Both the position numbers and the translations under genes were made by a program. The notes under the pieces were generated by a model. It saw only the letters and a list, made by a program, of their open reading frames with translations, did no database searches and had not been told where the DNA came from. 64,000 nt of DNA from Pedobacter yonginensis (lineage in GTDB: Bacteria; Bacteroidota; Bacteroidia; Sphingobacteriales; Sphingobacteriaceae): contig NZ_QGNZ01000001.1 of assembly GCF_003173595.1 (NCBI RefSeq), positions 682,001 to 746,000 of the forward strand, in the 5' to 3' direction. Positions 24,531-32,646 of this stretch are shown here, in pieces. Position 1 is the first letter of the stretch. Each line of letters starts with the position of its first letter.

Positions 24531-24562
24531 AAAAAAATGCCGATCAAAAATATCGGCATTTT
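24531..24562. terminator. Bidirectional intrinsic terminator between convergent genes
   Basis: A run of A, then a perfect 9-bp stem (AATGCCGAT at 24536-24544, ATCGGCATT at 24552-24560) with a 7-nt loop, then T residues. The A run serves as the U tract for the opposite strand. It lies between the zinc dehydrogenase (+) and araA (-). Confidence 0.88.
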
Positions 24563-24586
24563 ACGGTATATTGGGGATGTGATGAT

Positions 24587-26077
24587 CTATTTGTAAAAAA
24601 CGTCATTCCAATGCAGTTCATTTCTAAACTGATTAATTTTAGTTTCAGCACCAATGTTAACATATTCTAAACCCGCAATATTGGCGAAATCCAGTAGATG
24701 TTCGGTGGTTAAATTCTGGCTGTAAGCCGTATGGTGCGCACCACCAGCATAAATCCATGCTGCACAACCCGTTTTCATGTCGGGCAGGGGTTTCCACAAT
24801 ACTCTGGCAACAGGCAAGTTCGGCAAATCATGCTCCGCCTCAACTGCTTTCACTTCGTTAACCAATAAGCGGAAACGATTTCCCATATCAATCAGCGAAG
24901 CATTTAAGGCGTCTCCGCCGCTCACATTAAAAACCAAACGAGCTGGATCTGCCTTGCCACCAATTCCGAGTGGATGTACCTCTAAGCTTGCTTTACCTTT
25001 AGCCAAGGATGCATCAACTTCGAGCATGTGCGAGCCTAAAACCATCGAGTTTGATGGATCAAAATGATAGGTGTAATCTTCCATAAAAGCATTACCACCC
25101 GCCAAACCAGCACCCATAACTTTACAAGCACGCACCAAGGCGGCGGTTTTCCAATCGCCTTCACCCGCAAAACCATAACCATCGGCCATTAAACGCTGTG
25201 CAGCAATTCCGGGTAATTGAATCATGCCATGTAAGTCTTCAAACGTGTCAGAGAAACCTTTAAAATTCCCATCAACCAAGAATTTTCGCAAGCCCAGCTC
25301 TATTTTAGCAGCATCATAAACCGATTGATATTTTGCTCCACCAGCTTTTAAATCGGCAGCCATTTCATAAGTAGCCTCATATTCATCGGTTAAATTCTTA
25401 ACCTCTTCATTACTAATGCCATTAATTATGGCAACTAAATCGCCAATGCCATAGGTATTTACCGAGAAGCCAAATTTCATTTCCGCCTCAACTTTATCGC
25501 CGTCTGTAACCGCAACATAGCGCATATTATCGCCAAAACGAGCAAATTTTGCACCTTGCCAGTCGTTCCAGCCTGCGGCAGCCCTGCACCAGGTATCTAC
25601 TTGAGCAATCACTTCTTCATCCTGCCAATGGCCAACCACCACTTTTCGGTCTTTTCGCATTCTCGAAACCATGAAACCAAACTCCCGATCGCCATGTGCG
25701 CTCTGGTTTAAATTCATGAAATCCATATCAATGGTATTCCAGGGAATATCGCGGTTAAATTGCGTGTGTAAATGTAGCAGCGGTTTTTGCAGAATGTTTA
25801 GGCCCCTAATCCACATTTTAGCTGGAGAAAAGGTGTGCATCCAAGTGATTACGCCAATACAATTTTTATCAACATTCGCTTGTTGCAAGGTTTCGTAAAT
25901 TTCTTCCGTAGTTTTTACAATGGGTTTAAAAACCACCGTAATGGAGATCCCTTTATCGCTATTTAAAGAATTCGCCACCTCCTCTGCATGTGCTGCAACT
26001 TGTTTCAAGGTTTCTTCGCCATACAAATGTTGCGTACCGGTAACAAACCAAACCTGTAATTTTTTTAAATCAATCAT
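24587..26077 (-). CDS. araA: L-arabinose isomerase
   Basis: 496 aa, usual length about 500. Converts L-arabinose to L-ribulose in the cytosol with a divalent metal. The N-terminus '[21 protein letters not shown]' and internal '[19 protein letters not shown]', '[10 protein letters not shown]', '[12 protein letters not shown]' and '[15 protein letters not shown]' are all AraA hallmarks, the last containing a conserved metal-binding His. The start is preceded on the coding strand by an AAAGGAAA sequence. It is the third gene in the order araB, araD, araA, but a 662-bp gap with a 277-bp tandem repeat separates it from araD, so it may have its own promoter. Confidence 0.97.
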   Translation of the reverse strand: MIDLKKLQVWFVTGTQHLYGEETLKQVAAHAEEVANSLNSDKGISITVVFKPIVKTTEEIYETLQQANVDKNCIGVITWMHTFSPAKMWIRGLNILQKPLLHLHTQFNRDIPWNTIDMDFMNLNQSAHGDREFGFMVSRMRKDRKVVVGHWQDEEVIAQVDTWCRAAAGWNDWQGAKFARFGDNMRYVAVTDGDKVEAEMKFGFSVNTYGIGDLVAIINGISNEEVKNLTDEYEATYEMAADLKAGGAKYQSVYDAAKIELGLRKFLVDGNFKGFSDTFEDLHGMIQLPGIAAQRLMADGYGFAGEGDWKTAALVRACKVMGAGLAGGNAFMEDYTYHFDPSNSMVLGSHMLEVDASLAKGKASLEVHPLGIGGKADPARLVFNVSGGDALNASLIDMGNRFRLLVNEVKAVEAEHDLPNLPVARVLWKPLPDMKTGCAAWIYAGGAHHTAYSQNLTTEHLLDFANIAGLEYVNIGAETKINQFRNELHWNDVFYK

Positions 26078-26119
26078 TGTTGCTCTTATTAATTTGTTTA
26101 TTTCCTTTTACTATCAATG

Positions 26120-26131
26120 AGTTATATAACT
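26120..26131. promoter_or_regulatory. 12-bp palindrome upstream of araA
   Basis: AGTTATATAACT is a perfect palindrome 43 bp before the araA start codon, a reasonable operator position. AT-rich palindromes arise by chance, so this is weak. Confidence 0.3.
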
Positions 26132-26147
26132 TTTTTATAAATTCAAA

Positions 26148-26732
26148 TCAATTCAATTTTTTGGAAAGCAGGTTCCGTATTCCATCGGTTGCGGTAGTCC
26201 TGCTTTACCTCCAAGCCCAATGAAAAATTGGGGCTTTCCGTTCAATCACGTTTAAATTACTTCGGCCTACCTTGCTATCTTAAACCCGACAGGGTGGAAA
26301 TCATTTTTAGCTGCCCAATCTTTAATGTTTGCAAAACCCTTCGCTAAAAAGATTGCAACCAATGGCGGGACTATCGCCACCCAAGCAGCACAGGTTTTGC
26401 TTTCTTAATTTCTAAAACAAACTTTCAATTCAATTTTTTGGAAAGCAGGTTCCGTATTCCATCGGTTTCGGTAGTCCTGCTTTACCTCCAAGCCCAATGA
26501 AAAATTGGGGCTTTCCGTTCAATCACGTTTAAATTACTTCGGCCTACCTTGCTATCTTAAACCCGACAGGGTGGAAATCCTTTTTAGCTGCCCAATCTTT
26601 AATGTTTGCAAAACCCTTCGCTAAAAAGATTGCAACCAATGGCGGGACTATCGTAACACAAGCAGTACAGGTTTTGCTTTCCTAATTTTTAAAACAAACA
26701 TTCAATTCAATTTTTTGGAAAGCAGATTCCAT
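26148..26732. repeat. 277-bp tandem duplication (two full copies plus a partial third) between araD and araA
   Basis: The word TTGGAAAGCA occurs at 26161, 26438 and 26715, a period of exactly 277. Copies run 26148-26424 and 26425-26701, nearly identical, and a third stub continues to about 26732 and touches the end of araD. Each copy holds several inverted pairs: AAAGCAGG with CCTGCTTT, AAGCCCAAT with ATTGGGGCTT, and GCAAAACC with GGTTTTGC. No convincing reading frame is visible. This accounts for the whole 662-bp gap between araA and araD apart from about 70 bp next to araA. Confidence 0.93.
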
Positions 26733-26739
26733 GTAAGGC

Positions 26740-27441
26740 CTATTTCTGCCCATAATATGCCCCAGTACCGTGTTTTCGTTCGTAATGTTTTTCTATTAAC
26801 GATGGTTTTAATTTTGGGGCATGTGGGTTAATTTGTTGGGTTAAAACGGCCATTTGTGCTATGCTCTCTAAAACAGCACTGTTGTAAACCGCTTTGTCTG
26901 CTGTTTTACCCCAAGTAAAAGGAGCGTGGTTGCCTACTAAAATCATTTCTACTTCTTGATGGCTCAAGCCCAATTGCTTAAAATGGTTGATGATTTGAAA
27001 GCCCGTTTCGTATTCGTAATTGCCCTTAATCATATCGTCTTCCATGGGTGCTGCGCAAGGAACATCTACCGTTAAATGGTCTGCATGGGTGGTTCCGAAA
27101 ATTGGAATGGCCCTTTGTGCTTGCGCCCAAGCGGTAGCGAAAGTAGAATGGGTATGAACAATGCCTTGAATGCCTTCCCAATTTTTATACAACACGGCGT
27201 GCGTTTGGGTGTCTGATGATGGGCGCAAATCGCCCTCTACAGTATTGCCATCAAAATCTACGACAACCATTTTTTCTGCGCTCAACTCTTCGTAAGGTAC
27301 ACCGCTGGGTTTAATGGCAAAAACACCCTTTTCCCGATTGGCTGCGCTTACATTGCCAAAAGTGAAAAGCACCAAATTGAGTTTAGGCAGTTGCATGTTG
27401 GCCCGGTAAGCCTGCTCTTTTATGTCTTGATAGATGCTCAT
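26740..27441 (-). CDS. araD: L-ribulose-5-phosphate 4-epimerase
   Basis: 233 aa class II aldolase fold enzyme, standard length for AraD. Interconverts L-ribulose 5-phosphate and D-xylulose 5-phosphate. Landmarks: 'LVLFTFGNVSAANREKGVFAIKPSGVPYEEL', the phosphate-site 'SSDTQTHAVLYK', the zinc-binding 'GIVHTHSTFATAWAQ' and 'GTTHADHLTVDVPC', and 'VGNHAPFTWG' with the third zinc His. Its start codon overlaps the araB stop by 4 bp, so translation is coupled. Confidence 0.97.
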   Translation of the reverse strand: MSIYQDIKEQAYRANMQLPKLNLVLFTFGNVSAANREKGVFAIKPSGVPYEELSAEKMVVVDFDGNTVEGDLRPSSDTQTHAVLYKNWEGIQGIVHTHSTFATAWAQAQRAIPIFGTTHADHLTVDVPCAAPMEDDMIKGNYEYETGFQIINHFKQLGLSHQEVEMILVGNHAPFTWGKTADKAVYNSAVLESIAQMAVLTQQINPHAPKLKPSLIEKHYERKHGTGAYYGQK

Positions 27442-29138
27442 GATAAATAAGGTTTTACATCTTTCTTATTGTATTTTTCTAAATACCGGCCCAAGCCCAA
27501 ATACTGCTGGTAGTGCATTCGATACATTTTTTGTTTTTTGATATTGGGTTGGTATTCTTTTTCGAAACCCGTACCCATGGCAGCCATGGCCATTTCTACA
27601 TTGGGATAAATGCCTGCAACTACTGCCGCAAACATGGCCGCCCCAAGCGCACAGGTGTGTTCGAAACGATGAATTTTGATGGGCATTTCTAAAACATTGG
27701 ACATCATTTGCATAATGTAAGGTGATTTTTTGGCTACGCCACCAATACCAATAATCCCTTTTACCGGAACGCCCTGATCTTCAAATCGATCGACAATGCT
27801 TTTGGCCCCAAAACAGGTTGCTGCTGCTAATGCGCGGAAAAAACGTGGCGCATCTGTGCCCAAGCCTAGGCCCGTAATAGCGCCTTTGAGTTCTTGGTTG
27901 GCATCGGGCGTTCTTCTGCCGTTTAACCAGTCTATCGCCAGTTCGGCATAGTCGCCATCGCCCAAAGCTTCGGCTTGTTTGCTCAAATTGGCAATTATTT
28001 TAGATTCGAGTTCAGCTTTTAAAGCAATGGCTGTTGTTTCGCTAATCAAATCAGATTCGGTTAATAAATGATTTAATGGCCAACTGATAAGGTTTTTAAA
28101 CCAGGCATATACATCGCCAAAGGCAGATTGGCCTGCCTCTAAACCCGCCATACCCGGAATTACCGATCCGTTAACCTGTCCGCAGATTCCACTAACCAGT
28201 TTACCCTCCATTGCTTGGTTGGGTGCCACCAAAATATCGCAGGTGCTGGTTCCCATTACTTTACTCAGGTAGTAAGGCTCTATCTGACCACCTACGGCCC
28301 CCATATGTGCGTCGAAAGCACCAACTCCGATAAGTACATCGGTAGTTAAGCCCAATTTTGCAGCCCATTCGGCACTTAATTTTCCAGCGGCAACATCAGA
28401 AGTGTAGGTTTCGGTAAATAATTTTGATCTGAAGCCTGTTAAATTAGGATCGAGGCTAGAGAAGAAATCCTCTGGCGGTAAACCATCAAATTCTTCTGCC
28501 CATAGGGCTTTATGTCCGGCAGCACAACGGCTCCTTTTCATTTTTGCGATGTCGGTTTCTCCACACAATAAGAAAGGAATCCAATCGCAATGTTCTACCC
28601 AGGAGCTGACTTGGTTTTTAACCGACTGGTCTTCCCTTAAAACATGTAGCAATTTTGCCCAAAACCATTCTGATGAATAAATTCCACCTACATATTTTAA
28701 ATAATTGGTTTTGAATTTGGTGGCATGCTCGTTAATTTCTGCTGCTTCTTTTACAGAGGTATGGTCTTTCCAAAGTACAAACATGGCATTCGGATTTTCC
28801 TCAAAACCAGGTGTTAAAGCCAATGGCCTACCACTTGCATCTACCGCTACGGGACTTGAGCCTGTTGTATCGACAGAAATACCTTTAACCAGATGGGCAA
28901 TTGATTGGCCACCGGCTTTGGCTATACAATCTTTAATCGTGTGTTCTAAGCCTTCAATATAATCTAATGGATGTTGCCTGAATTGATTTTGAGAAGGAAT
29001 ACAATATAAACCTTTTTGCCATCGCGGATAGAGGAAAACGGATGACGAAATTTCCTGACCATTAGCCGTATCTACCAAAACCGACCGAACAGAATCGGTT
29101 CCGTAATCTACCCCAATTACATAGTTTGCTGTGCTCAT
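27438..29138 (-). CDS. araB: Ribulokinase
   Basis: 566 aa FGGY-family kinase that phosphorylates L-ribulose with ATP. 'VIGVDYGTDSVRSVLVD' is the ATP-site first strand. 'LALTPGFEENPNAMFVLWKDHTSVKEA', 'VGAFDAHMGAVGG', 'KVMGTSTCDILV', 'GLEAGQSAFGDVYAWF' and the C-terminal 'CALGAAMFAAVVAGIY' are ribulokinase markers. First gene of the arabinose operon, divergent from the hybrid histidine kinase at 29424. Confidence 0.97.
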   Translation of the reverse strand: MSTANYVIGVDYGTDSVRSVLVDTANGQEISSSVFLYPRWQKGLYCIPSQNQFRQHPLDYIEGLEHTIKDCIAKAGGQSIAHLVKGISVDTTGSSPVAVDASGRPLALTPGFEENPNAMFVLWKDHTSVKEAAEINEHATKFKTNYLKYVGGIYSSEWFWAKLLHVLREDQSVKNQVSSWVEHCDWIPFLLCGETDIAKMKRSRCAAGHKALWAEEFDGLPPEDFFSSLDPNLTGFRSKLFTETYTSDVAAGKLSAEWAAKLGLTTDVLIGVGAFDAHMGAVGGQIEPYYLSKVMGTSTCDILVAPNQAMEGKLVSGICGQVNGSVIPGMAGLEAGQSAFGDVYAWFKNLISWPLNHLLTESDLISETTAIALKAELESKIIANLSKQAEALGDGDYAELAIDWLNGRRTPDANQELKGAITGLGLGTDAPRFFRALAAATCFGAKSIVDRFEDQGVPVKGIIGIGGVAKKSPYIMQMMSNVLEMPIKIHRFEHTCALGAAMFAAVVAGIYPNVEMAMAAMGTGFEKEYQPNIKKQKMYRMHYQQYLGLGRYLEKYNKKDVKPYLS

Positions 29139-29212
29139 AATCCTAAATAAATGTCTAATTAACGTTTATTTTTTTGAAATAAGAAATTTTTAAAATTTTT
29201 AATCTTGCATAG

Positions 29213-29224
29213 CGTATAAATACG
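29213..29224. promoter_or_regulatory. Inverted repeat in the araB / hybrid kinase divergent gap
   Basis: CGTAT-AA-ATACG lies 74 bp upstream of the araB start in the 285-bp divergent region, a place suited to an arabinose regulator. No known AraR consensus was matched. The rest of the gap is AT-rich without other clear signals. Confidence 0.3.
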
Positions 29225-29423
29225 TTTTAGGAGCCATTGTAACAGCTTTGATATTATTCAAAATGTATTTGTTATTAAAAACTTATTTTCTATAATTGTC
29301 CATCATCACCAATTTTACTTGTTCAATGTTTAGTAGTTATGAAGGCCTTATGTCTTCTAATTTGTTGAAAAGGCCTTGCACAGTATGAAGATTGAATTGA
29401 TGTAGAAGTTTATTGGTGCTTGC

Positions 29424-31784
29424 TTGAAAAATCTATCCTTATTTATCTTATTTCTTTGCTGTTTTATATCGGCAAAGGCTCAGTTTGTATTTGAGCAAAA
29501 TCATTTGCCAGATGAAATTTCCATACTCGAATATTCGACTTTGGCAAATGTCGGTTTGCACGATTATTCCATCGAGCAAATAAAAGGCAATCCGTTAAAA
29601 TTAAAGTTCGTGCCGCTTAAGGGCAGGTTTGGAAACCTTGGCTTTACGCACCATACCTATTGGTTAAAATTCGAGCTCAAAAACAATTTAAAAGTTCCGC
29701 TGCTGTATTACACGCAAACCGCAGAGCCGGTAACCAATAATGTTAATTTATACCTTATCGATGCATTAGGTAAAATTGAAGTTCAACAAAGTGGCGATAA
29801 TCTCGACTTTGCCAAGAGAAGTGTTGATTTTAGAAAAACCTTTTTCAAAATAGAACTTGCGCCAGGTGAAACCAAACAGGCTTACATTGAAATTAAAAAT
29901 GATGGGGAGAAAAATTCCCTTCCTTTGATATTGATTAGCCAGCAAAGGCTTTTAGAAATTACTTATCATGATCAATTGGTAATGGGTATTTTCTATGGCA
30001 TCCTGCTCGTTATTGCCATTACCTATTTCTTTTTTTACTTCGCTTTGAAAGAAATTTCCTTTTTGTACTATTCTGTATATGTAATTGTTGTGGGGCTTTG
30101 TCAGTTTGCTTTAGATGGCTTTTATCACCAATATATCAATACCAGCAATTCTTGGTTTAGTTTACATGCAGTAATTATTTCAGCCATATTTAGTTGTTAT
30201 TTCTTCGGCAAATACAGTGAGATGATTTTGGAAATCAAAGTCAATAACCCCTTTATACATAAGTGTTTTAAACCACTATACGTGTTGCTAGGTTGTGTTT
30301 TGGTGGCGATTGTGATTTTTCCATCATTTTTAAAATATTCATACCCCATAATCAACTTGCTTACTCTTATAGGCATATTGCTCATTTTTTTCACCATTGC
30401 AACCATGATGGTGCGCAAGCAAAAAATAGATCGGTTTTATTTTTACGGCATACTTATACTTTTTCTGTGCATTATTTTGGCCATTTTGAAGAATTTCGGC
30501 TTAATTCCTGGTGAAAGTTTCTCTACAGAAAACATTACCAAACCCGGAATTGGATTAGAAATTATTGCGCTGTCGCTTTCAATGGCCAATCGCATTCGCC
30601 TCCTGAAAACGGAACAAGAAGGACTGCAAGCCCTAGCGCTTCAGAAATCGGAGGAGATGAACGACATCAAATCTTACTTTCTTTCTAACATGAGTCATGA
30701 GCTGAGAACGCCTCTCAACGCGATTTTGGGATTGGCCAGCATGATGGAAAATGAAAGCAACGACCCAAAAGTGCGGGCAAATTGTGAGGTGATCCGCTAT
30801 GCCTCGCATGGTTTAATCTCGTCGGTTAACGATATACTCGACTTCTCCAAAATAGAAAAGGGGGAATTGGAACTTGAAAACTCTGAATTTAAACCAACTG
30901 AGATTTTCGAGAAACTAAGATCGGGCCTAAGCAAACAGATAGAAGATAAAGGCTTAAAATTTGAATACCACAATTCAATAAGTCAACATACGGTTGTAAT
31001 TGGCGACCCTATGCGCTTGGAGCAATTAATTTATAATATCTTGGGTAATGCCATTAAATTTACATCAAAGGGCTTAGTAAGTTTCGAGGCCAACTCGAAA
31101 TTCGAAAATGACATGCTTAGGCTTAGTATTTTGATTACTGATACCGGTGTCGGGATTCCGAAACAGAAGCTAGATTCGGTATTTGAACTGTTTAATCAAA
31201 CCACTTTAGATAACAAACGTAAGTTTGGTGGTTTTGGAATCGGACTGAGTATTGTAAAAGCTTTGGTTGATCTTCACCAAGGCAAAATAGATTTAAGAAG
31301 TGTGGTAAATGAGGGTACCACTTGCGAGATCACGCTGGATTATCAGGTCGTTCCCAATCTACCTGATCTTGTTCCCGCTGTAATTGAAGAGAAAACGTTA
31401 CGTGGCAAGCACATTTTAATTGTTGAAGATAATCCGATGAATCAGATGGTGATTGAAATGATGTTAAGCGATTGGGAAGATACCACGGTAAGCATTGCAA
31501 ATGATGGTGCCGAATGCCTGGAAATGATGCAAAAACGAACCGTTGATGTGATACTAATGGACTTACAAATGCCTGTGATGGATGGTTACGAAGCCATTAA
31601 TGCCATACGCACAGGTACAGTGGGTGAAGATTATGCAGAAGTACCCATTATTGTAATTACGGCAGATATTACCAAAAATACTAAAGATCGAATTTTTGAT
31701 TTAGGCGCAAACGATTACATGAATAAACCCGTTGAGCAAGATATGCTATACAGTAAAATTAAATCGATTTTTGGGGCTTCCTAA
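29424..31784 (+). CDS. 7TM-DISM hybrid sensor histidine kinase with C-terminal receiver
   Basis: 786 aa inner-membrane sensor. Order: signal peptide (cleavage near AKA-Q, about residue 20); periplasmic 7TMR-DISM extracellular beta-sandwich (to about 180, 'LGFTHHTYWLKFELKN'); seven hydrophobic helices (about 185-390); coiled linker; HisKA with His425 in 'FLSNMSHELRTPLNA'; HATPase with 'IYNILGNAIKF', 'DTGVGIP' and 'GFGIGLSIV'; receiver with 'ILIVEDNPMNQ' and phosphoacceptor Asp713 in 'ILMDLQMPVMDG'. There is no DNA-binding domain, unlike the hybrid systems usual for polysaccharide loci. The start is TTG 29424; the only nearby ATG is followed by a stop. The ligand may be a carbohydrate, but that is not shown. 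Confidence 0.93.
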   Translation: MKNLSLFILFLCCFISAKAQFVFEQNHLPDEISILEYSTLANVGLHDYSIEQIKGNPLKLKFVPLKGRFGNLGFTHHTYWLKFELKNNLKVPLLYYTQTAEPVTNNVNLYLIDALGKIEVQQSGDNLDFAKRSVDFRKTFFKIELAPGETKQAYIEIKNDGEKNSLPLILISQQRLLEITYHDQLVMGIFYGILLVIAITYFFFYFALKEISFLYYSVYVIVVGLCQFALDGFYHQYINTSNSWFSLHAVIISAIFSCYFFGKYSEMILEIKVNNPFIHKCFKPLYVLLGCVLVAIVIFPSFLKYSYPIINLLTLIGILLIFFTIATMMVRKQKIDRFYFYGILILFLCIILAILKNFGLIPGESFSTENITKPGIGLEIIALSLSMANRIRLLKTEQEGLQALALQKSEEMNDIKSYFLSNMSHELRTPLNAILGLASMMENESNDPKVRANCEVIRYASHGLISSVNDILDFSKIEKGELELENSEFKPTEIFEKLRSGLSKQIEDKGLKFEYHNSISQHTVVIGDPMRLEQLIYNILGNAIKFTSKGLVSFEANSKFENDMLRLSILITDTGVGIPKQKLDSVFELFNQTTLDNKRKFGGFGIGLSIVKALVDLHQGKIDLRSVVNEGTTCEITLDYQVVPNLPDLVPAVIEEKTLRGKHILIVEDNPMNQMVIEMMLSDWEDTTVSIANDGAECLEMMQKRTVDVILMDLQMPVMDGYEAINAIRTGTVGEDYAEVPIIVITADITKNTKDRIFDLGANDYMNKPVEQDMLYSKIKSIFGAS

Positions 31785-31845
31785 TGCGCAGGTTTGGAAT
31801 CTAACATCATTTTGGTAATTTAAGCTTAATAACTCTCCCTATCTA

Positions 31846-32202
31846 ATGAAGAAAATCCTAGTTATTGATGACGACCATGAGGTGCATACCTTAGTGCCCA
31901 ACATTTTTAAACATCGCAACTATCAAATTAAGGGCACTTTACATATTGGAAATTTGGAAGAAGTCCTTAACGATTTTAAGCCAGATTTAATCATGTTGAA
32001 TGATTTTTCGGGCGGGATTGAAGGAAGTGTAGTTTGTAACTACCTAAAAAGTAAGGAAGTTTTCGAAAGCATTCCCATCATCATGGTTTCAGCAAGCGAT
32101 ATTGATGATGAAGGACCAGCTTGTACACCAGACGCGCTAATTAAAAAGCCGTTTAATGCGGATGAATTAATCAAACAGGTTGATGATTTTCTTTGCGCTT
32201 AA
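31846..32202 (+). CDS. Single-domain receiver protein with altered phosphoacceptor site
   Basis: 118 aa CheY-like receiver with no output domain. The acidic pocket (Asp8-Asp9-Asp10), the conserved Ser of 'IIMVSAS' and the KP Lys of 'LIKKPF' are present. Where family members read LLDxxxPG, this protein reads 'IMLNDFSGGIEG': Asn52 at the phosphoacceptor position with Asp53 next to it, and Gly in place of the usual Pro. It may be an unphosphorylated pseudo-receiver, or Asp53 may have taken over. It lies 61 bp after the hybrid kinase and is likely its partner. Confidence 0.87.
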   Translation: MKKILVIDDDHEVHTLVPNIFKHRNYQIKGTLHIGNLEEVLNDFKPDLIMLNDFSGGIEGSVVCNYLKSKEVFESIPIIMVSASDIDDEGPACTPDALIKKPFNADELIKQVDDFLCA

Positions 32203-32216
32203 TTTTGTGATGCGCT

Positions 32217-32239
32217 AGTCGAAAATTGTTTTCTCGACT
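32217..32239. terminator. Hairpin after the receiver gene, related to the 148-bp repeat hairpin
   Basis: AGTCGA and TCGACT form an inverted repeat around an A/T-rich centre 15 bp after the receiver stop. It resembles the GGTCGAGAAA-TGT-TTTCTCGACC hairpins at 46240 and beyond. Could serve as a terminator or be a decayed dispersed repeat. Confidence 0.45.
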
Positions 32240-32311
32240 GGAGGACTGTCCATTTGTGAGTAGGGGATGTTCAAGGCATCAGGCTCATTAATACAGATTT
32301 GTAAACCACCT

Positions 32312-32343
32312 CAATCGCCATGGTACGTGTCCCCAACGTTCCG
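32312..32343. repeat. Dispersed palindromic repeat, copy A
   Basis: Contains GGTACGTG-TCCCC-AACGTTCC, an imperfect version of the palindrome in copy B. At 32377-32398 it is followed by a second shared module (GACACGAAC, then AAGGCAAAGGAA) also found after copy C at 46159-46180. The 444-bp gap 32203-32646 contains only these repeats, the hairpin at 32217 and the GH92 promoter region. Confidence 0.75.
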
Positions 32344-32470
32344 TCGAGTTAAAGAAGCATTCGATTAGTTCTTCAAGACACGAACCAAGGCAAAGGAACC
32401 AAGGCAGAGAAATTCGTATCGCTACTTTTGTGCCCTTTTGTGTCTCATGTGGTTCAAAATACAATTTTTT

Positions 32471-32501
32471 CAACCGCCATGGTACGTGTCCCCACGTACC
32501 G
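32471..32501. repeat. Dispersed palindromic repeat, copy B
   Basis: GGTACGTG (32481-32488), a TCCC loop and CACGTACC (32493-32500) make a perfect 8-bp stem. It shares the flanking CGCCAT with copy A, about 160 bp away. REP-like, non-coding. Confidence 0.78.
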
Positions 32502-32609
32502 TTATTTAAAGAAAAATTGGTTTCGTTCGGGATGAAAAAAGCCAATGGAACAGGAATTTACAATTCACACCGTAAAAAAAACAATACAATCATGATTAAT
32601 TTTAATTTA

Positions 32610-32617
32610 TACATTTG
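32610..32617 (+). promoter_or_regulatory. Putative Bacteroidota -7 box for the GH92 gene
   Basis: TACATTTG matches the TAnnTTTG -7 element and would start transcription about 25 nt before ATG 32647. A perfect 10-bp palindrome, TGTGTACACA (32616-32625), overlaps the expected start site and could be an operator. No clear -33 TTTG was found. Confidence 0.45.
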
Positions 32618-32646
32618 TGTACACACTAAATCGATTTACAAGAATC

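Noticed and set aside
24777..26120. Plus-strand frames within araA
   Set aside because: Antisense shadows of a clearly identified gene.
26148..26732. An insertion sequence or transposon between araD and araA
   Set aside because: No transposase frame, no terminal inverted repeats at the ends of the unit and no target duplication; a plain tandem duplication explains it.
32288..32545. Minus-strand 85-codon frame with a repeated WGHVPWRL phrase
   Set aside because: The phrase is simply the translation of the two palindromic repeat copies A and B.
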